NCBI RefSeq assembly: GCF_030625865.1
Contig: NZ_DAOUQB010000025.1
Span: 1 to 48,062 of the forward strand
Source of the DNA: Anaerotignum sp.
GTDB taxonomy: Bacteria; Bacillota; Clostridia; Lachnospirales; Anaerotignaceae
Direction of reading: 5' to 3'
DNA length: 48,062 nt
Below the pieces are notes generated by a model, which ran no database searches, had not been told where the DNA came from, and saw only the letters and a list, made by a program, of their open reading frames with translations. Below are positions 6,600 through 14,721 of the stretch, piece by piece (the stretch's first letter is position 1; each line of letters opens with the position of its first letter). The position numbers were made by a program, and so were the translations under genes.

Positions 6600-8036
6600 A
6601 TGAAACGGGTTTTATTGGATATCGAAGAAGGAATTACTAGGGTTGCCTTGGTTGAAGATGGCAAGCTGGTTGAATTATATTATGAAACAAAGCGTGAGGA
6701 AAGTTTGGTTGGGAACGTCTATATTGGTCGGATTGACAATGTAATACCGAATTTACAGGCTTGCTTTGTAGAAATAGGCAGTGAGAAAAAAGGATACCTT
6801 TATTATGGCAATCGACGGGCTGTTTCTGACAAGGAGAAAAATCCCGCCAGACCAAAATCGGGGGATACTGTGATTGTGCAGGTGGAAAAGGATGCCGTTG
6901 GAACAAAGGGTGCAGTTTTAACCCCAAATATATCTTTTCCCGGTAAATTTCTTGTTTTGATAGAGGAGGATGGTGAAATTGGTATTTCTCGCAAGATAAC
7001 GGATAAGGAGGAGCGAGAACGAATTCGCCGAATGGCAGCGGGATTTTTACCCCAAGGATATGGGGCGGTGATTCGTACAAATGGCGAGGGGAAAACAGAG
7101 GCGGACTTCCAAAAAGAAATCGGTTTATTATTGGAAAAAGCGAAAATTGTAGCAAATGGTCAATTCAGAAAAGCACCCGCTTTGTTGCTTCGACAAAGCA
7201 TACCTGTGGAAAAGGCGGTTCGAGATTTTTATAGTGAGGATATAGATGAATTTGTTGTAAACAGTGAGGAAGCATATGAACATTTGCTGGGAACGGGAGA
7301 TTTTAATCGAGAAAATCAACCTATATTGCAATGGTATCAAGAGAAACTACCCATTTTTGAAGAGTTTTTTGTTGAAAGTCAAAGTCAAAAGGCTTTAGAT
7401 GAGAAGGTTTGGCTTAAAAATGGCGGATTTTTGGTGATACAGGAAACGGAAGCCTGCGTTGTCATTGATGTGAATTCAGGCAAGGCGGCAGGAAGGGGAG
7501 ATTTGGAAAAGGCAGTTTTAAAGACTAACTTGGAGGCGGCACAAGAGGTGGCCAAGCAATTGCGTCTTCGAAATCTTTCTGGAATTATTATTGTGGATTT
7601 TATTGATATGACAAGTGAAGAAAATCGAAATATTGTAACCAAAACGTTGGAAAAAGCTGTGGAAAAAGACCGTATTAAGACGGTTGTCGTTGGTATGACA
7701 GAGTTGGGATTAATGCAATTGACAAGAAAAAAAATACGTCCAAGCTTATCAAAACAAATGACTACGAAATGTCGCCAATGCCAGGGGAGTGGGCGAATGC
7801 CATCCATTGATTGGACGGTAACCCGGATGCGCCGGGAAGTGGAGAGTATTTTGGCAAATACGATTTATAATAAGGTTACAGTGCAGGCAGATGCTAGACT
7901 TTTGTCAGCTTTCCTCGGATATGATAATGTGTATTTAGATAAAATTTCTAGGGAATTTGGAGGAACTGTAATTTGTGAAAATAAGGATGCCATGGGGTTT
8001 TCCCAATTTCAAATCGTAAAAGAAAAATGCAAATAA
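6600..8036 (+). CDS. rng: Ribonuclease G/E family endoribonuclease
   Basis: About 478 residues. The N-terminal S1-like domain (RVLLDIEEGITRVALVEDG, then NVYIGRIDNVIPNLQACFVEIG) is typical of RNase E/G. The catalytic aspartates fit VVIDVNSGKAAG near residue 290 and IIVDFIDM near 333. The zinc-link motif CRQCQGSGR near 390 holds the tetramer interface. The enzyme cuts single-stranded AU-rich RNA in mRNA decay and rRNA or tRNA processing. The frame is open from an ATG at 6531, but the ATG at 6600 is preferred: it follows the spoIVFB stop, matches the family N-terminus (MKRVLLD) and has a weak GTAGGTG site. A strong terminator follows at 8049-8095. Confidence 0.92.
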   Translation: MKRVLLDIEEGITRVALVEDGKLVELYYETKREESLVGNVYIGRIDNVIPNLQACFVEIGSEKKGYLYYGNRRAVSDKEKNPARPKSGDTVIVQVEKDAVGTKGAVLTPNISFPGKFLVLIEEDGEIGISRKITDKEERERIRRMAAGFLPQGYGAVIRTNGEGKTEADFQKEIGLLLEKAKIVANGQFRKAPALLLRQSIPVEKAVRDFYSEDIDEFVVNSEEAYEHLLGTGDFNRENQPILQWYQEKLPIFEEFFVESQSQKALDEKVWLKNGGFLVIQETEACVVIDVNSGKAAGRGDLEKAVLKTNLEAAQEVAKQLRLRNLSGIIIVDFIDMTSEENRNIVTKTLEKAVEKDRIKTVVVGMTELGLMQLTRKKIRPSLSKQMTTKCRQCQGSGRMPSIDWTVTRMRREVESILANTIYNKVTVQADARLLSAFLGYDNVYLDKISREFGGTVICENKDAMGFSQFQIVKEKCK

Positions 8037-8048
8037 TTTGGATAATTT

Positions 8049-8095
8049 GAACTGAAAACACGATAAAAAATCATTTTTTCGGTTCTTTTTTATTA
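8049..8095 (+). terminator. Terminator after rng
   Basis: GAACTGAAAA (8049-8058) pairs with TTTTCGGTTC (8076-8085), with one G-U pair, followed by six T. Confidence 0.8.
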
Positions 8096-8123
8096 TTGTC
8101 GCTTTAACGAGTTGAATTGTTTC

Positions 8124-8152
8124 TTGACACGTCTGGTAAAAAGTAATAAAAT
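8124..8152 (+). promoter_or_regulatory. Sigma-A promoter of rny
   Basis: TTGACA (8124-8129), a 17-bp spacer and TAAAAT (8147-8152). The leader to the coding region is about 70 nt and contains a boxA-like sequence at 8201-8220. Confidence 0.8.
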
Positions 8153-8200
8153 AATAAAGTGTTTATGGCACAGCTTAATGGTATGTGAAAACAAAAAATA

Positions 8201-8220
8201 GAACTTTGAAAACTGAATAA
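8201..8220 (+). promoter_or_regulatory. boxA-like sequence in the rny leader
   Basis: GAACTTTGAAAACTGAATAA resembles the CTTTGAAAACT boxA antitermination element of firmicute rRNA leaders. A related CCTTGAAAACTAAACAG is in the rRNA leader at the right end of the window (47938-47954). Confidence 0.35.
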
Positions 8221-8226
8221 GGGGAG

Positions 8227-9774
8227 GTGTTTTTCATAGAGCCGATAAGTATAATCTGTGCTGTGGTTGGCATTTTGATTGGTGTAGCCTTAGGTGTCTT
8301 TTATCGCAAACGTATCGCAGAAGCAAAGGTTGGAGTGGCGGAAGAAAGAGCCCAAAAGATCGTTGCAGATGCGGCGAAGGAAGCAGAGGCACGTAAGAAG
8401 GAAATCATGTTAGAGGCCAAGGAAGACAGTATCAGAACAAAAAACGAATTGGAAAAGGAAGTTCGTGACAGAAGAAATGAACTTCAAAGAAATGAAAGAA
8501 GATTATTCCAGAAAGAAGAAACACTGGATAGAAAGACAGAAGCTCTGGAAAGAAAAGATGAGCAGATGGCGAAAAAGCTGGAAGATTTGGAAAAGCAGAA
8601 GGAAGAGTCAAAAGCTCTTCATGAGAAACAACTTCAAGAGTTGGAACGTATTTCCGGTTTGACTACTGAGGAAGCAAAGAACTATATTCTTGCTATGGTA
8701 GAAAATGATGTGAAGCACGAGGCAACATTGATGATTAAGGAAATTGAAAGCAAGGCAAAAATGGAGGCGGACAGACGCTCCAGAGAAATTGTTGCCAATG
8801 CAATCCAAAGATGTGCGGTTGATCATGTGGCGGAAACGACAGTTTCTGTTGTTCAACTTCCAAACGATGAAATGAAGGGGCGTATTATCGGTCGTGAAGG
8901 CAGAAATATTCGTGCATTGGAAACTTTGACGGGTATTGACTTGATTATTGACGATACTCCGGAAGCAGTTATTCTTTCCGGTTTTGATCCTATCCGTAGG
9001 GAAATTGCAAGAATTGCTTTGGAAAAGCTCATTGTTGATGGGCGTGTTCATCCATCTCGTATCGAAGAGATGGTAGAAAAGGCTAGAAAAGAAGTAGAGG
9101 TTATCGTAAGAGATGAGGGCGAGACTGCTACTTTTGAAACAGGCGTAAACGGTTTGCATCCTGAACTTGTAAGGCTATTGGGTAAATTGAAGTATAGAAC
9201 CAGCTATGGGCAAAATGTTTTGAAGCATTCCATAGAGGTTGCCCAGTTGGCAGGGCTTATGGCCGCCGAACTTGGGGTAGATGAAACTTTGGCGAAAAGA
9301 GCAGGTTTGCTTCATGATATCGGTAAAAGCGTGGATCATGAAATGGAAGGCTCTCACGTTAGCATCGGTGTAGGGTTATTAAAACGCTACAAAGAAAACC
9401 AGCTGATTATTAATGCTGTTGAGGCGCACCACGGAGATGTGGAACCCCAGAGTATTGTGGCAGTTTTGGTACAGGCGGCAGATGCTATTTCAGCAGCAAG
9501 ACCTGGTGCTAGACGTGAAACTTTAGAGTCTTATATTAAAAGATTACAAAAGTTGGAGGAAATTGCTGACAACTTTAAAGGCGTTGAAAAATCCTTCGCA
9601 ATTCAGGCGGGTCGTGAATTGCGGATTGTAATAATACCGGAAGATGTAAATGACGATGGTATGGCTCTACTTGCGCGAGATATTGCAAAGAGAATAGAAG
9701 AAGAACTTGAATACCCCGGTCAGATTAAAGTAAATCTGATTCGAGAAACAAGAGCGATTGAATACGCAAAATAA
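8227..9774 (+). CDS. rny: Ribonuclease Y
   Basis: RNase Y is the membrane-anchored endoribonuclease that initiates mRNA decay in many firmicutes. The 515-residue product shows an N-terminal membrane segment (about residues 5-25), a long charged coiled coil (about 30-150), a KH domain with [15 protein letters not shown], and an HD domain with [12 protein letters not shown]. The start is uncertain: the only in-frame GTG (8227) overlaps the strong GGGGAGG site (8221-8227), an in-frame stop lies at 8218-8220, and the codon at ideal spacing (8236) is ATA. Expression is from its own promoter, and a 9-bp GC-containing terminator follows the stop. Confidence 0.95.
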   Translation: MFFIEPISIICAVVGILIGVALGVFYRKRIAEAKVGVAEERAQKIVADAAKEAEARKKEIMLEAKEDSIRTKNELEKEVRDRRNELQRNERRLFQKEETLDRKTEALERKDEQMAKKLEDLEKQKEESKALHEKQLQELERISGLTTEEAKNYILAMVENDVKHEATLMIKEIESKAKMEADRRSREIVANAIQRCAVDHVAETTVSVVQLPNDEMKGRIIGREGRNIRALETLTGIDLIIDDTPEAVILSGFDPIRREIARIALEKLIVDGRVHPSRIEEMVEKARKEVEVIVRDEGETATFETGVNGLHPELVRLLGKLKYRTSYGQNVLKHSIEVAQLAGLMAAELGVDETLAKRAGLLHDIGKSVDHEMEGSHVSIGVGLLKRYKENQLIINAVEAHHGDVEPQSIVAVLVQAADAISAARPGARRETLESYIKRLQKLEEIADNFKGVEKSFAIQAGRELRIVIIPEDVNDDGMALLARDIAKRIEEELEYPGQIKVNLIRETRAIEYAK

Positions 9775-9781
9775 GAAAACT

Positions 9782-9814
9782 AAGTCCACCTTTTTGGTGG
9801 ACTTTATTTATTTG
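9782..9814 (+). terminator. Terminator after rny
   Basis: AAGTCCACC (9782-9790), a T5 loop, GGTGGACTT (9796-9804), then a T-rich tail. Confidence 0.9.
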
Positions 9815-9887
9815 GATAAAGTACTTTTTTTAAAAAAGAAACAAAGGCGAGGAGAAATTTTGGCTATTTTTAATTGGAGGGATGGAT

Positions 9888-10256
9888 ATGATTCAATCTT
9901 TTTCATTTCGTTATGGAACCCATTCGGGAAAAATGGAATGGTATCGGGTTGAAGAAGAGAAAGGTGCTTTTTTTATGCACATTGATAAGTGGGATGAGAA
10001 AGAGTACGCCTATCATGGTGAAGTGGAGAATGGTTTTTTGAAAGCACTTGAGGAAAAAATAAAAGTATTAGGTATGGCTGAATGGAACGGATTTCGTGAT
10101 ATTGATGCATGTCTTTGCAGCGGAGATTCCTGGGTGCTTCACATATCGTACAGCTATGGACAAGAGGTACATGCAATGGGGCACTCTGCTTATCCAAAAG
10201 GGTTTGAAGCAGGCGTAAAAGGGATCGAAATATTGTTTGATAAGTTTTTGAATTGA
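9888..10256 (+). CDS. Conserved-looking small protein of unknown function
   Basis: I do not recognise this family. The product is about 122 residues, soluble, without signal peptide or membrane segment, rich in aromatic and acidic residues (SFRYGTHSGKMEWYRVEE, HIDKWDEKEY, SYGQEVHAMGHSAYPKGFE). GGAGGG at 9876-9881 favours the ATG at 9888 over the one at 9882, both in frame. It sits alone between the rny terminator and a bidirectional terminator, so it is probably its own transcription unit. Good ribosome binding and non-low-complexity sequence argue that it is real. Confidence 0.65.
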   Translation: MIQSFSFRYGTHSGKMEWYRVEEEKGAFFMHIDKWDEKEYAYHGEVENGFLKALEEKIKVLGMAEWNGFRDIDACLCSGDSWVLHISYSYGQEVHAMGHSAYPKGFEAGVKGIEILFDKFLN

Positions 10257-10300
10257 ATATTTTGGGAAATAATGAGTTTTTTGAATATTAATCTTTCCGG

Positions 10301-10356
10301 AAAAAAAGCCCGTATTGCACTGGCATAAAGATTTGCTTTGCAATAGGGCTTTTTTA
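10301..10356. terminator. Bidirectional terminator between the unknown gene and rqcH
   Basis: AAAAAAGCCC and TATTGC (10301-10318) pair with GCAATA and GGGCTTTTTT (10340-10356), with one bulge. A runs and T runs on both sides let it serve the two convergent genes. Confidence 0.8.
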
Positions 10357-10398
10357 TATTTACGTCATCTTTGTTCTCTGAAAGAGAAAAATAATGCT

Positions 10399-12165
10399 TT
10401 AAACTGATTTCATTGACTGCACCTTATTTTCATTGGGTGTTACATAAAGAGTACGATTGGTAAGATAAATAACCATACCGGGCTTCGCGCCGTTGGGCTT
10501 TTTCACATTTTTGCGAAGTGTGTAGTCCACGGGAACCATACTGCTGTTTTTTGCTTTACTATAGTATGCAGCCAAATTTGCCGCTTCTGCTAGGGCTGTA
10601 TCGCTGGTTGTACCCGTGCCGTTGGTTCTGATAATTACATGAGAACCGGGTATTTCTTTGGTATGCAGCCAGAGGTCGTTACTATCTGCAAAGCGTAATG
10701 TCAGTTCGTCGTTTTGCAAGTTGCTTTTTCCTACGAATATTTCATAACCATCTGAGGATATAAAATGCAAAGGCTTTGCCTTTTTCGGTTTGGATGCACC
10801 TTTTTTTGATGTTTGGCGACGAACAAATCCGCTTTCAGCCAATTCTGTTCTGATTTCAGCCAAATCCCCTTCGTCAGAGGCATTTTCCAAAGCATTCAGC
10901 ACGCTTTCCAAATAAAGAAGTTCTTCATCGTTTTGTTTTTCTTGTACTTCCAATGCGGCAAGGGTTCTTTTTGCCTTGTTGTAGCGAGAAAAGTATTTTT
11001 GTGCATTTTCTGCCGGAGTTTTTGTGGGGTCAAGGGCAATTTCAATTTCGCCCATATTTTCATCATAAAAATCTTGGGTTCGAAAGGTTGTGACACCCTG
11101 CGGAACGGCATAAATATTTGCGGTTAGGAGCTCACCTTTTTTTCTCCAACTTTCCATATCTGCTACATCAATCCGTGTTTTTAATTGAATTTCCTTTTTC
11201 TTGATACAACGTTCAATATTTGAGACTACCAAACGGTGCATATCGTGTGCTTTTTGGCGGATATGATAGGCATTATCCCGTTCTTGATAAAAATTTTCCA
11301 ATAATGAAGAGGTGGTGGGAAACGATTTTTGCTCAAGATTTTGAAATTCCGTCATTTCCACAACAGAAAAATCCAAAACACGATGAGAATTGGGATGATA
11401 GTAGATTTTTGGTGTAAAATCCCCCTTTTTAACTTCTGTCATAACGTTTTGAAAAGCAATAAATAAGGCTTCCCCTCCCTCTGTGCTTATTTGCTGACAA
11501 GTGTCAGAGGGCTCTAAATCAGCACGGAAACAAATTTCTCCCGCCATAATAGGGCTGATGCCTGTGTGATTTTTATATAAAAAATCCTGAAGTTTTTGAC
11601 CAGCCTGCAATTGAAGGGAAAATAAAAAATCTGACTTTTCTGCAAGAAGAGGATTTTTTTTGTTTTGCGAGGGTGGAAAAACATATTCTTTCCCGGGCAA
11701 TACTTCTCTAACTGAGCTTTTTTCGTGGGAAATTCGTTTTATAGAATCTAAAATGCGTCCGTTTTCGTCGGTTAAAATAAGATTACTGTGCTTACCCATG
11801 ATTTCCAAAATCAAATTTTTGACTGTCAAGTCACCCATTTCATTTGCAGACTCTACTTTTATGATGATAATGCGTTCAAAATCGGGCTGACAGATATCTA
11901 TAATTCTACCCCCTGCAAGGTATTTGCGTAAAACCATACAGAACAAAGGGGCAGTCATTGGGTTTTCTTTCGCTGTTTCAGTGATATGGATTCTAGGGGT
12001 GCTTGAATTTGCGGATACCAATATTTTGCGGACAACGCCTATACCTCTTACCGTAAAACGAATTTCATCCGCCATCGGTTGATGGATTTTATCAATTCTG
12101 CCACCAATTAAATTTGTTTTCAGTTCTTGCACGATAGCTGCTGTGGTGATGCCGTCCAAAGCCAT
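10399..12165 (-). CDS. rqcH: Rqc2/RqcH ribosome quality-control factor (NFACT protein)
   Basis: RqcH binds stalled 50S subunits carrying peptidyl-tRNA and adds C-terminal alanine tails that mark the peptide for degradation; older annotations call the family fibronectin-binding protein. The 588-residue product begins MALDGITTAAIVQELK, the family's typical start, with AAGGAGG eight bases upstream. The longer frame up to 12231 lacks a binding site. Visible parts are the NFACT-N domain (LIGGRIDKIHQP), a central coiled-coil region (about residues 270-420) and the NFACT-R domain with NDLWLHTKEIPGSHVIIR near 510. It is monocistronic and shares a bidirectional terminator with the gene at 9888. Confidence 0.93.
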   Translation of the reverse strand: MALDGITTAAIVQELKTNLIGGRIDKIHQPMADEIRFTVRGIGVVRKILVSANSSTPRIHITETAKENPMTAPLFCMVLRKYLAGGRIIDICQPDFERIIIIKVESANEMGDLTVKNLILEIMGKHSNLILTDENGRILDSIKRISHEKSSVREVLPGKEYVFPPSQNKKNPLLAEKSDFLFSLQLQAGQKLQDFLYKNHTGISPIMAGEICFRADLEPSDTCQQISTEGGEALFIAFQNVMTEVKKGDFTPKIYYHPNSHRVLDFSVVEMTEFQNLEQKSFPTTSSLLENFYQERDNAYHIRQKAHDMHRLVVSNIERCIKKKEIQLKTRIDVADMESWRKKGELLTANIYAVPQGVTTFRTQDFYDENMGEIEIALDPTKTPAENAQKYFSRYNKAKRTLAALEVQEKQNDEELLYLESVLNALENASDEGDLAEIRTELAESGFVRRQTSKKGASKPKKAKPLHFISSDGYEIFVGKSNLQNDELTLRFADSNDLWLHTKEIPGSHVIIRTNGTGTTSDTALAEAANLAAYYSKAKNSSMVPVDYTLRKNVKKPNGAKPGMVIYLTNRTLYVTPNENKVQSMKSV

Positions 12166-12522
12166 TAGGCGTTCCTCCTTTTTCATGATTATATGCCGAT
12201 ATAGTATAACATAGTAAGAAAAATAATTCATCTATGACAAAAATTAAAATTCCATTAAAAAAAGTACACTAATTTTTTGTTTTTTCTTGATATTTCTTAG
12301 GCAATAGGCTATAATGGGGTGCAATGTGTACAAAAGTAGTAGTATAGTTATTGTGCACTTAGGGGCTTTATTTTTTAGGGTGCTTTTCGAAGTTCTACTA
12401 AAATGATTCATATTGAAAAACAATAAAAATATTTTTGAGTAAGAAAGCGATGATTTGGAAAAATATGTGATGCGTCGCTTATGCAATGAAAGCACACAGA
12501 GAGTAAGAGAGAGGAAAAAAGT
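12166..12522. other. Divergent intergenic region between rqcH and yicC
   Basis: This 357-bp gap holds a good plus-strand promoter (12287-12315) that leaves a leader of about 200 nt ahead of yicC. The leader contains short possible stems (GTGCA with TGCAC; AAGCGA with TCGCTT near 12446-12480), but I recognise no known RNA element. The minus-strand promoter for rqcH was not clear. Confidence 0.5.
12287..12315 (+). promoter_or_regulatory. Sigma-A promoter of the yicC-remA-gmk-rpoZ operon
   Basis: TTGATA (12287-12292), a 17-bp spacer and a perfect TATAAT (12310-12315). Confidence 0.8.
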
Positions 12523-13410
12523 ATGGAATCAAGCGTAAGAAGTATGACTGGGTATGGTCGAGGTGAGCATATTGCAGCGGATAGAAAGTTTACCATTGAA
12601 CTAAAATCCGTAAATCATAGATATAATGATATTAATATTAAACTGCCTCGGTCCTTGATTAGTTTGGAGGACAAAATTAAAAAACACATTATGCGTCAGG
12701 TTTTTCGGGGAAAAACTGATGTTTACATTGGGTTTGAATCTTTTTCTTTAGATGATGTTGAGGTTAAGCTTAATGATGCGTTGGCACAGGCATATGCCGG
12801 AAAATTGAAAGTCTTGCAGGAAAAGTTAGGTTTAGAGGGTGGAAGCTTTTTGGAGTTAACAGCAAAATTTCCTGATGTAATTACCATAGAAAAGCCCCAA
12901 AAGGATGAACAAGTTATTTGGGAAGCCCTATTGCCTGCTTTAGATGAGGGGGTAGCACGTTTTGTGGCAATGCGCCAAACGGAAGGGGAAGCTTTGAAAA
13001 AAGATATTTTAACAAAGGGAGAACGGATCAAAACTTTGGTTGCAAAAGTTAAGGAGCGTTCACCTTTGGTTGTGGAAGAATATAGAGATAAGCTTAACAA
13101 CCGTTTGAAGGATCTATTGGACGGCGTGGATGTTGATCCCCAGCGTGTTGCAACAGAGGTTGCAATTTTTGCCGACAGGGGCTGTGTGGATGAGGAAATT
13201 ACCCGTTTGGAAAGCCATTTGGTTCAGCTGGCCGATATTTTGGAAAAGGGCGGACAGGTAGGCAGAAAACTAGATTTTCTGGTACAGGAGATGAACAGAG
13301 AGTCCAATACCATTGCCTCAAAAGCAAATGATATAAAGATTGTTCAGGCAACCATTGAATTGAAAAGCGAGATTGAGAAAATTCGTGAACAGGTTCAAAA
13401 CTTAGAGTAA
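12523..13410 (+). CDS. yicC: YicC family endoribonuclease
   Basis: The 295-residue product has the family N-terminus RSMTGYGRG and the C-terminal [18 protein letters not shown] block. YicC proteins are RNA-binding proteins shown in Enterobacteria to promote or carry out RNA cleavage; their role in firmicutes is less clear. The gene heads the conserved yicC-remA-gmk-rpoZ cluster and is 14 bases from remA. GAGAGAGG lies upstream of the ATG with good spacing. Confidence 0.92.
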   Translation: MESSVRSMTGYGRGEHIAADRKFTIELKSVNHRYNDINIKLPRSLISLEDKIKKHIMRQVFRGKTDVYIGFESFSLDDVEVKLNDALAQAYAGKLKVLQEKLGLEGGSFLELTAKFPDVITIEKPQKDEQVIWEALLPALDEGVARFVAMRQTEGEALKKDILTKGERIKTLVAKVKERSPLVVEEYRDKLNNRLKDLLDGVDVDPQRVATEVAIFADRGCVDEEITRLESHLVQLADILEKGGQVGRKLDFLVQEMNRESNTIASKANDIKIVQATIELKSEIEKIREQVQNLE

Positions 13411-13424
13411 TTGGGAGTGGTGGC

Positions 13425-13682
13425 ATGGAAAAAATACAGTTTTTAAATATCGGGTATGGAAATGTAGTATCCGCAAATCGGGTGATTGCCATTGTAAGCC
13501 CGGATTCTGCCCCCATCAAACGTATTGTGCAAGAGGGAAAGGAAAAAGGAAGTTTAATCGATGCAACCTATGGCAGAAAAACCCGTTGCGTGATTATTAT
13601 GGATAATGGGCATTTGGTTTTATCACCCAATATGCCTGAAACAGTCGGTGGCAGGCTTGCAGCAGAACAGAAGGGGAATTAA
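13425..13682 (+). CDS. remA: Extracellular matrix regulator RemA family DNA-binding protein
   Basis: The 85-residue protein matches the RemA/DUF370 family through [26 protein letters not shown] and DATYGRKTR. In Bacillus subtilis RemA activates biofilm matrix and osmoprotection genes by binding DNA as a ring-shaped oligomer. In clostridia the gene is nearly always between yicC and gmk, as here; it ends two bases before gmk, suggesting coupling. Confidence 0.93.
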   Translation: MEKIQFLNIGYGNVVSANRVIAIVSPDSAPIKRIVQEGKEKGSLIDATYGRKTRCVIIMDNGHLVLSPNMPETVGGRLAAEQKGN

Positions 13683-13684
13683 CA

Positions 13685-14293
13685 ATGAAGAAACAAGGAG
13701 TATTGCTAATTATTTCCGGTCCTTCCGGTTCGGGCAAAGGAACTGTGGTTGAGCAGCTTTGCAAAAAAGATGATTTTTCACTTTCAATTTCCGCAACAAC
13801 AAGGGCACCTAGAGAGTATGAAAAAGATGGGGTTCATTATTTTTTTCATACAAGAGAAGAATTTTTGTATATGCAAGAGCATAAAGAGCTTTTAGAGTGG
13901 GCTGAATTTTGCGGAAATTATTATGGCACACCGCGTAAATATGTTGTGGAACAATTGGCTCAGGGAAAAAACGTAATCCTTGAAATTGAAGTACAAGGTG
14001 CGTTGCAGGTGAAAAAAATTTATCCCGACGGCGTTTTGGTGTTCCTGATGCCTCCCAATTTAGAGGAATTAGGCAGACGATTAACCAATAGAGGGACAGA
14101 AGATAAGGAAACAATTAACCGTAGAATTCATAGAGCTTTGGAAGAAATGGAATTGGTTCAGGAATATGATTATGTAGTGGTAAACGACACAGTTGAACAA
14201 GCTACAGAAGATTTACTGGCCATTGTTCAGGCAGAAAGAATGAAGTGTAGCAGAAATCCCAATATAAAGAAAATATTTAAAGGAGAGATTTAG
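13685..14293 (+). CDS. gmk: Guanylate kinase
   Basis: Phosphorylates GMP to GDP with ATP. The 202-residue product has the P-loop SGPSGSGKGT, the GMP-binding segment (SISATTRAPRE, then GVHYFF) and the lid region (RLTNRGTEDKETINRR). Length is normal for the family. It lies between remA and rpoZ with almost no spacing. Confidence 0.97.
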   Translation: MKKQGVLLIISGPSGSGKGTVVEQLCKKDDFSLSISATTRAPREYEKDGVHYFFHTREEFLYMQEHKELLEWAEFCGNYYGTPRKYVVEQLAQGKNVILEIEVQGALQVKKIYPDGVLVFLMPPNLEELGRRLTNRGTEDKETINRRIHRALEEMELVQEYDYVVVNDTVEQATEDLLAIVQAERMKCSRNPNIKKIFKGEI

Positions 14294-14294
14294 A

Positions 14295-14588
14295 ATGTTA
14301 AGACCTTCTTATACAGATTTGTTGGAAGTAATCAATCAAGAAACCAGTGATATTACCATTGGCAGCAGATATACCATTGTAATTGCCGCAGCAAAAAGGG
14401 CGAGACAACTTGTTGATCATGCAAAACCTTTGATTGATAATATCAAGGTTGATAAGCCTGTTTCAATTGCAGTAAATGAGCTTTATGAAGGTAAAATTAA
14501 GGTTCGTCAAGCTGGAAATATGAATGCTAGTGATGAAATGTTCATGATTGAGGATATAGAAGAAGATTTCGGAGCAAATGAGGAATAA
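14295..14588 (+). CDS. rpoZ: RNA polymerase omega subunit
   Basis: The 97-residue protein starts MLRPSYTDLLE and carries the omega signature YTIVIAAAKRARQL, followed by KPVSIAVNELYEGKI. Omega helps assemble and stabilise RNA polymerase. It begins one base after the gmk stop. In most clostridia coaBC comes next; here a hairpin and then priA follow instead. Confidence 0.95.
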   Translation: MLRPSYTDLLEVINQETSDITIGSRYTIVIAAAKRARQLVDHAKPLIDNIKVDKPVSIAVNELYEGKIKVRQAGNMNASDEMFMIEDIEEDFGANEE

Positions 14589-14609
14589 ACAAGGATATTA
14601 GAGAAGTGA

Positions 14610-14680
14610 GGGCGATAATCAAAATTTATTTTACGCATGGGAAGGGTTTTTGCGTAGAATTTTTGTTTATCGTCCTTTTG
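14610..14680 (+). terminator. Long hairpin between rpoZ and priA, probable terminator
   Basis: GGGCGATAA near 14610 pairs with TTATCGTCC near 14667-14674 (one G-U), with further inner pairing TTACGC/GCGTA, followed by TTTTGTT. It would end or attenuate the yicC-rpoZ transcript before priA. Confidence 0.65.
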
Positions 14681-14721
14681 TTAGTATAAAATATTTTTAA
14701 TAGAGGGAGGGGGAAAGAAAA

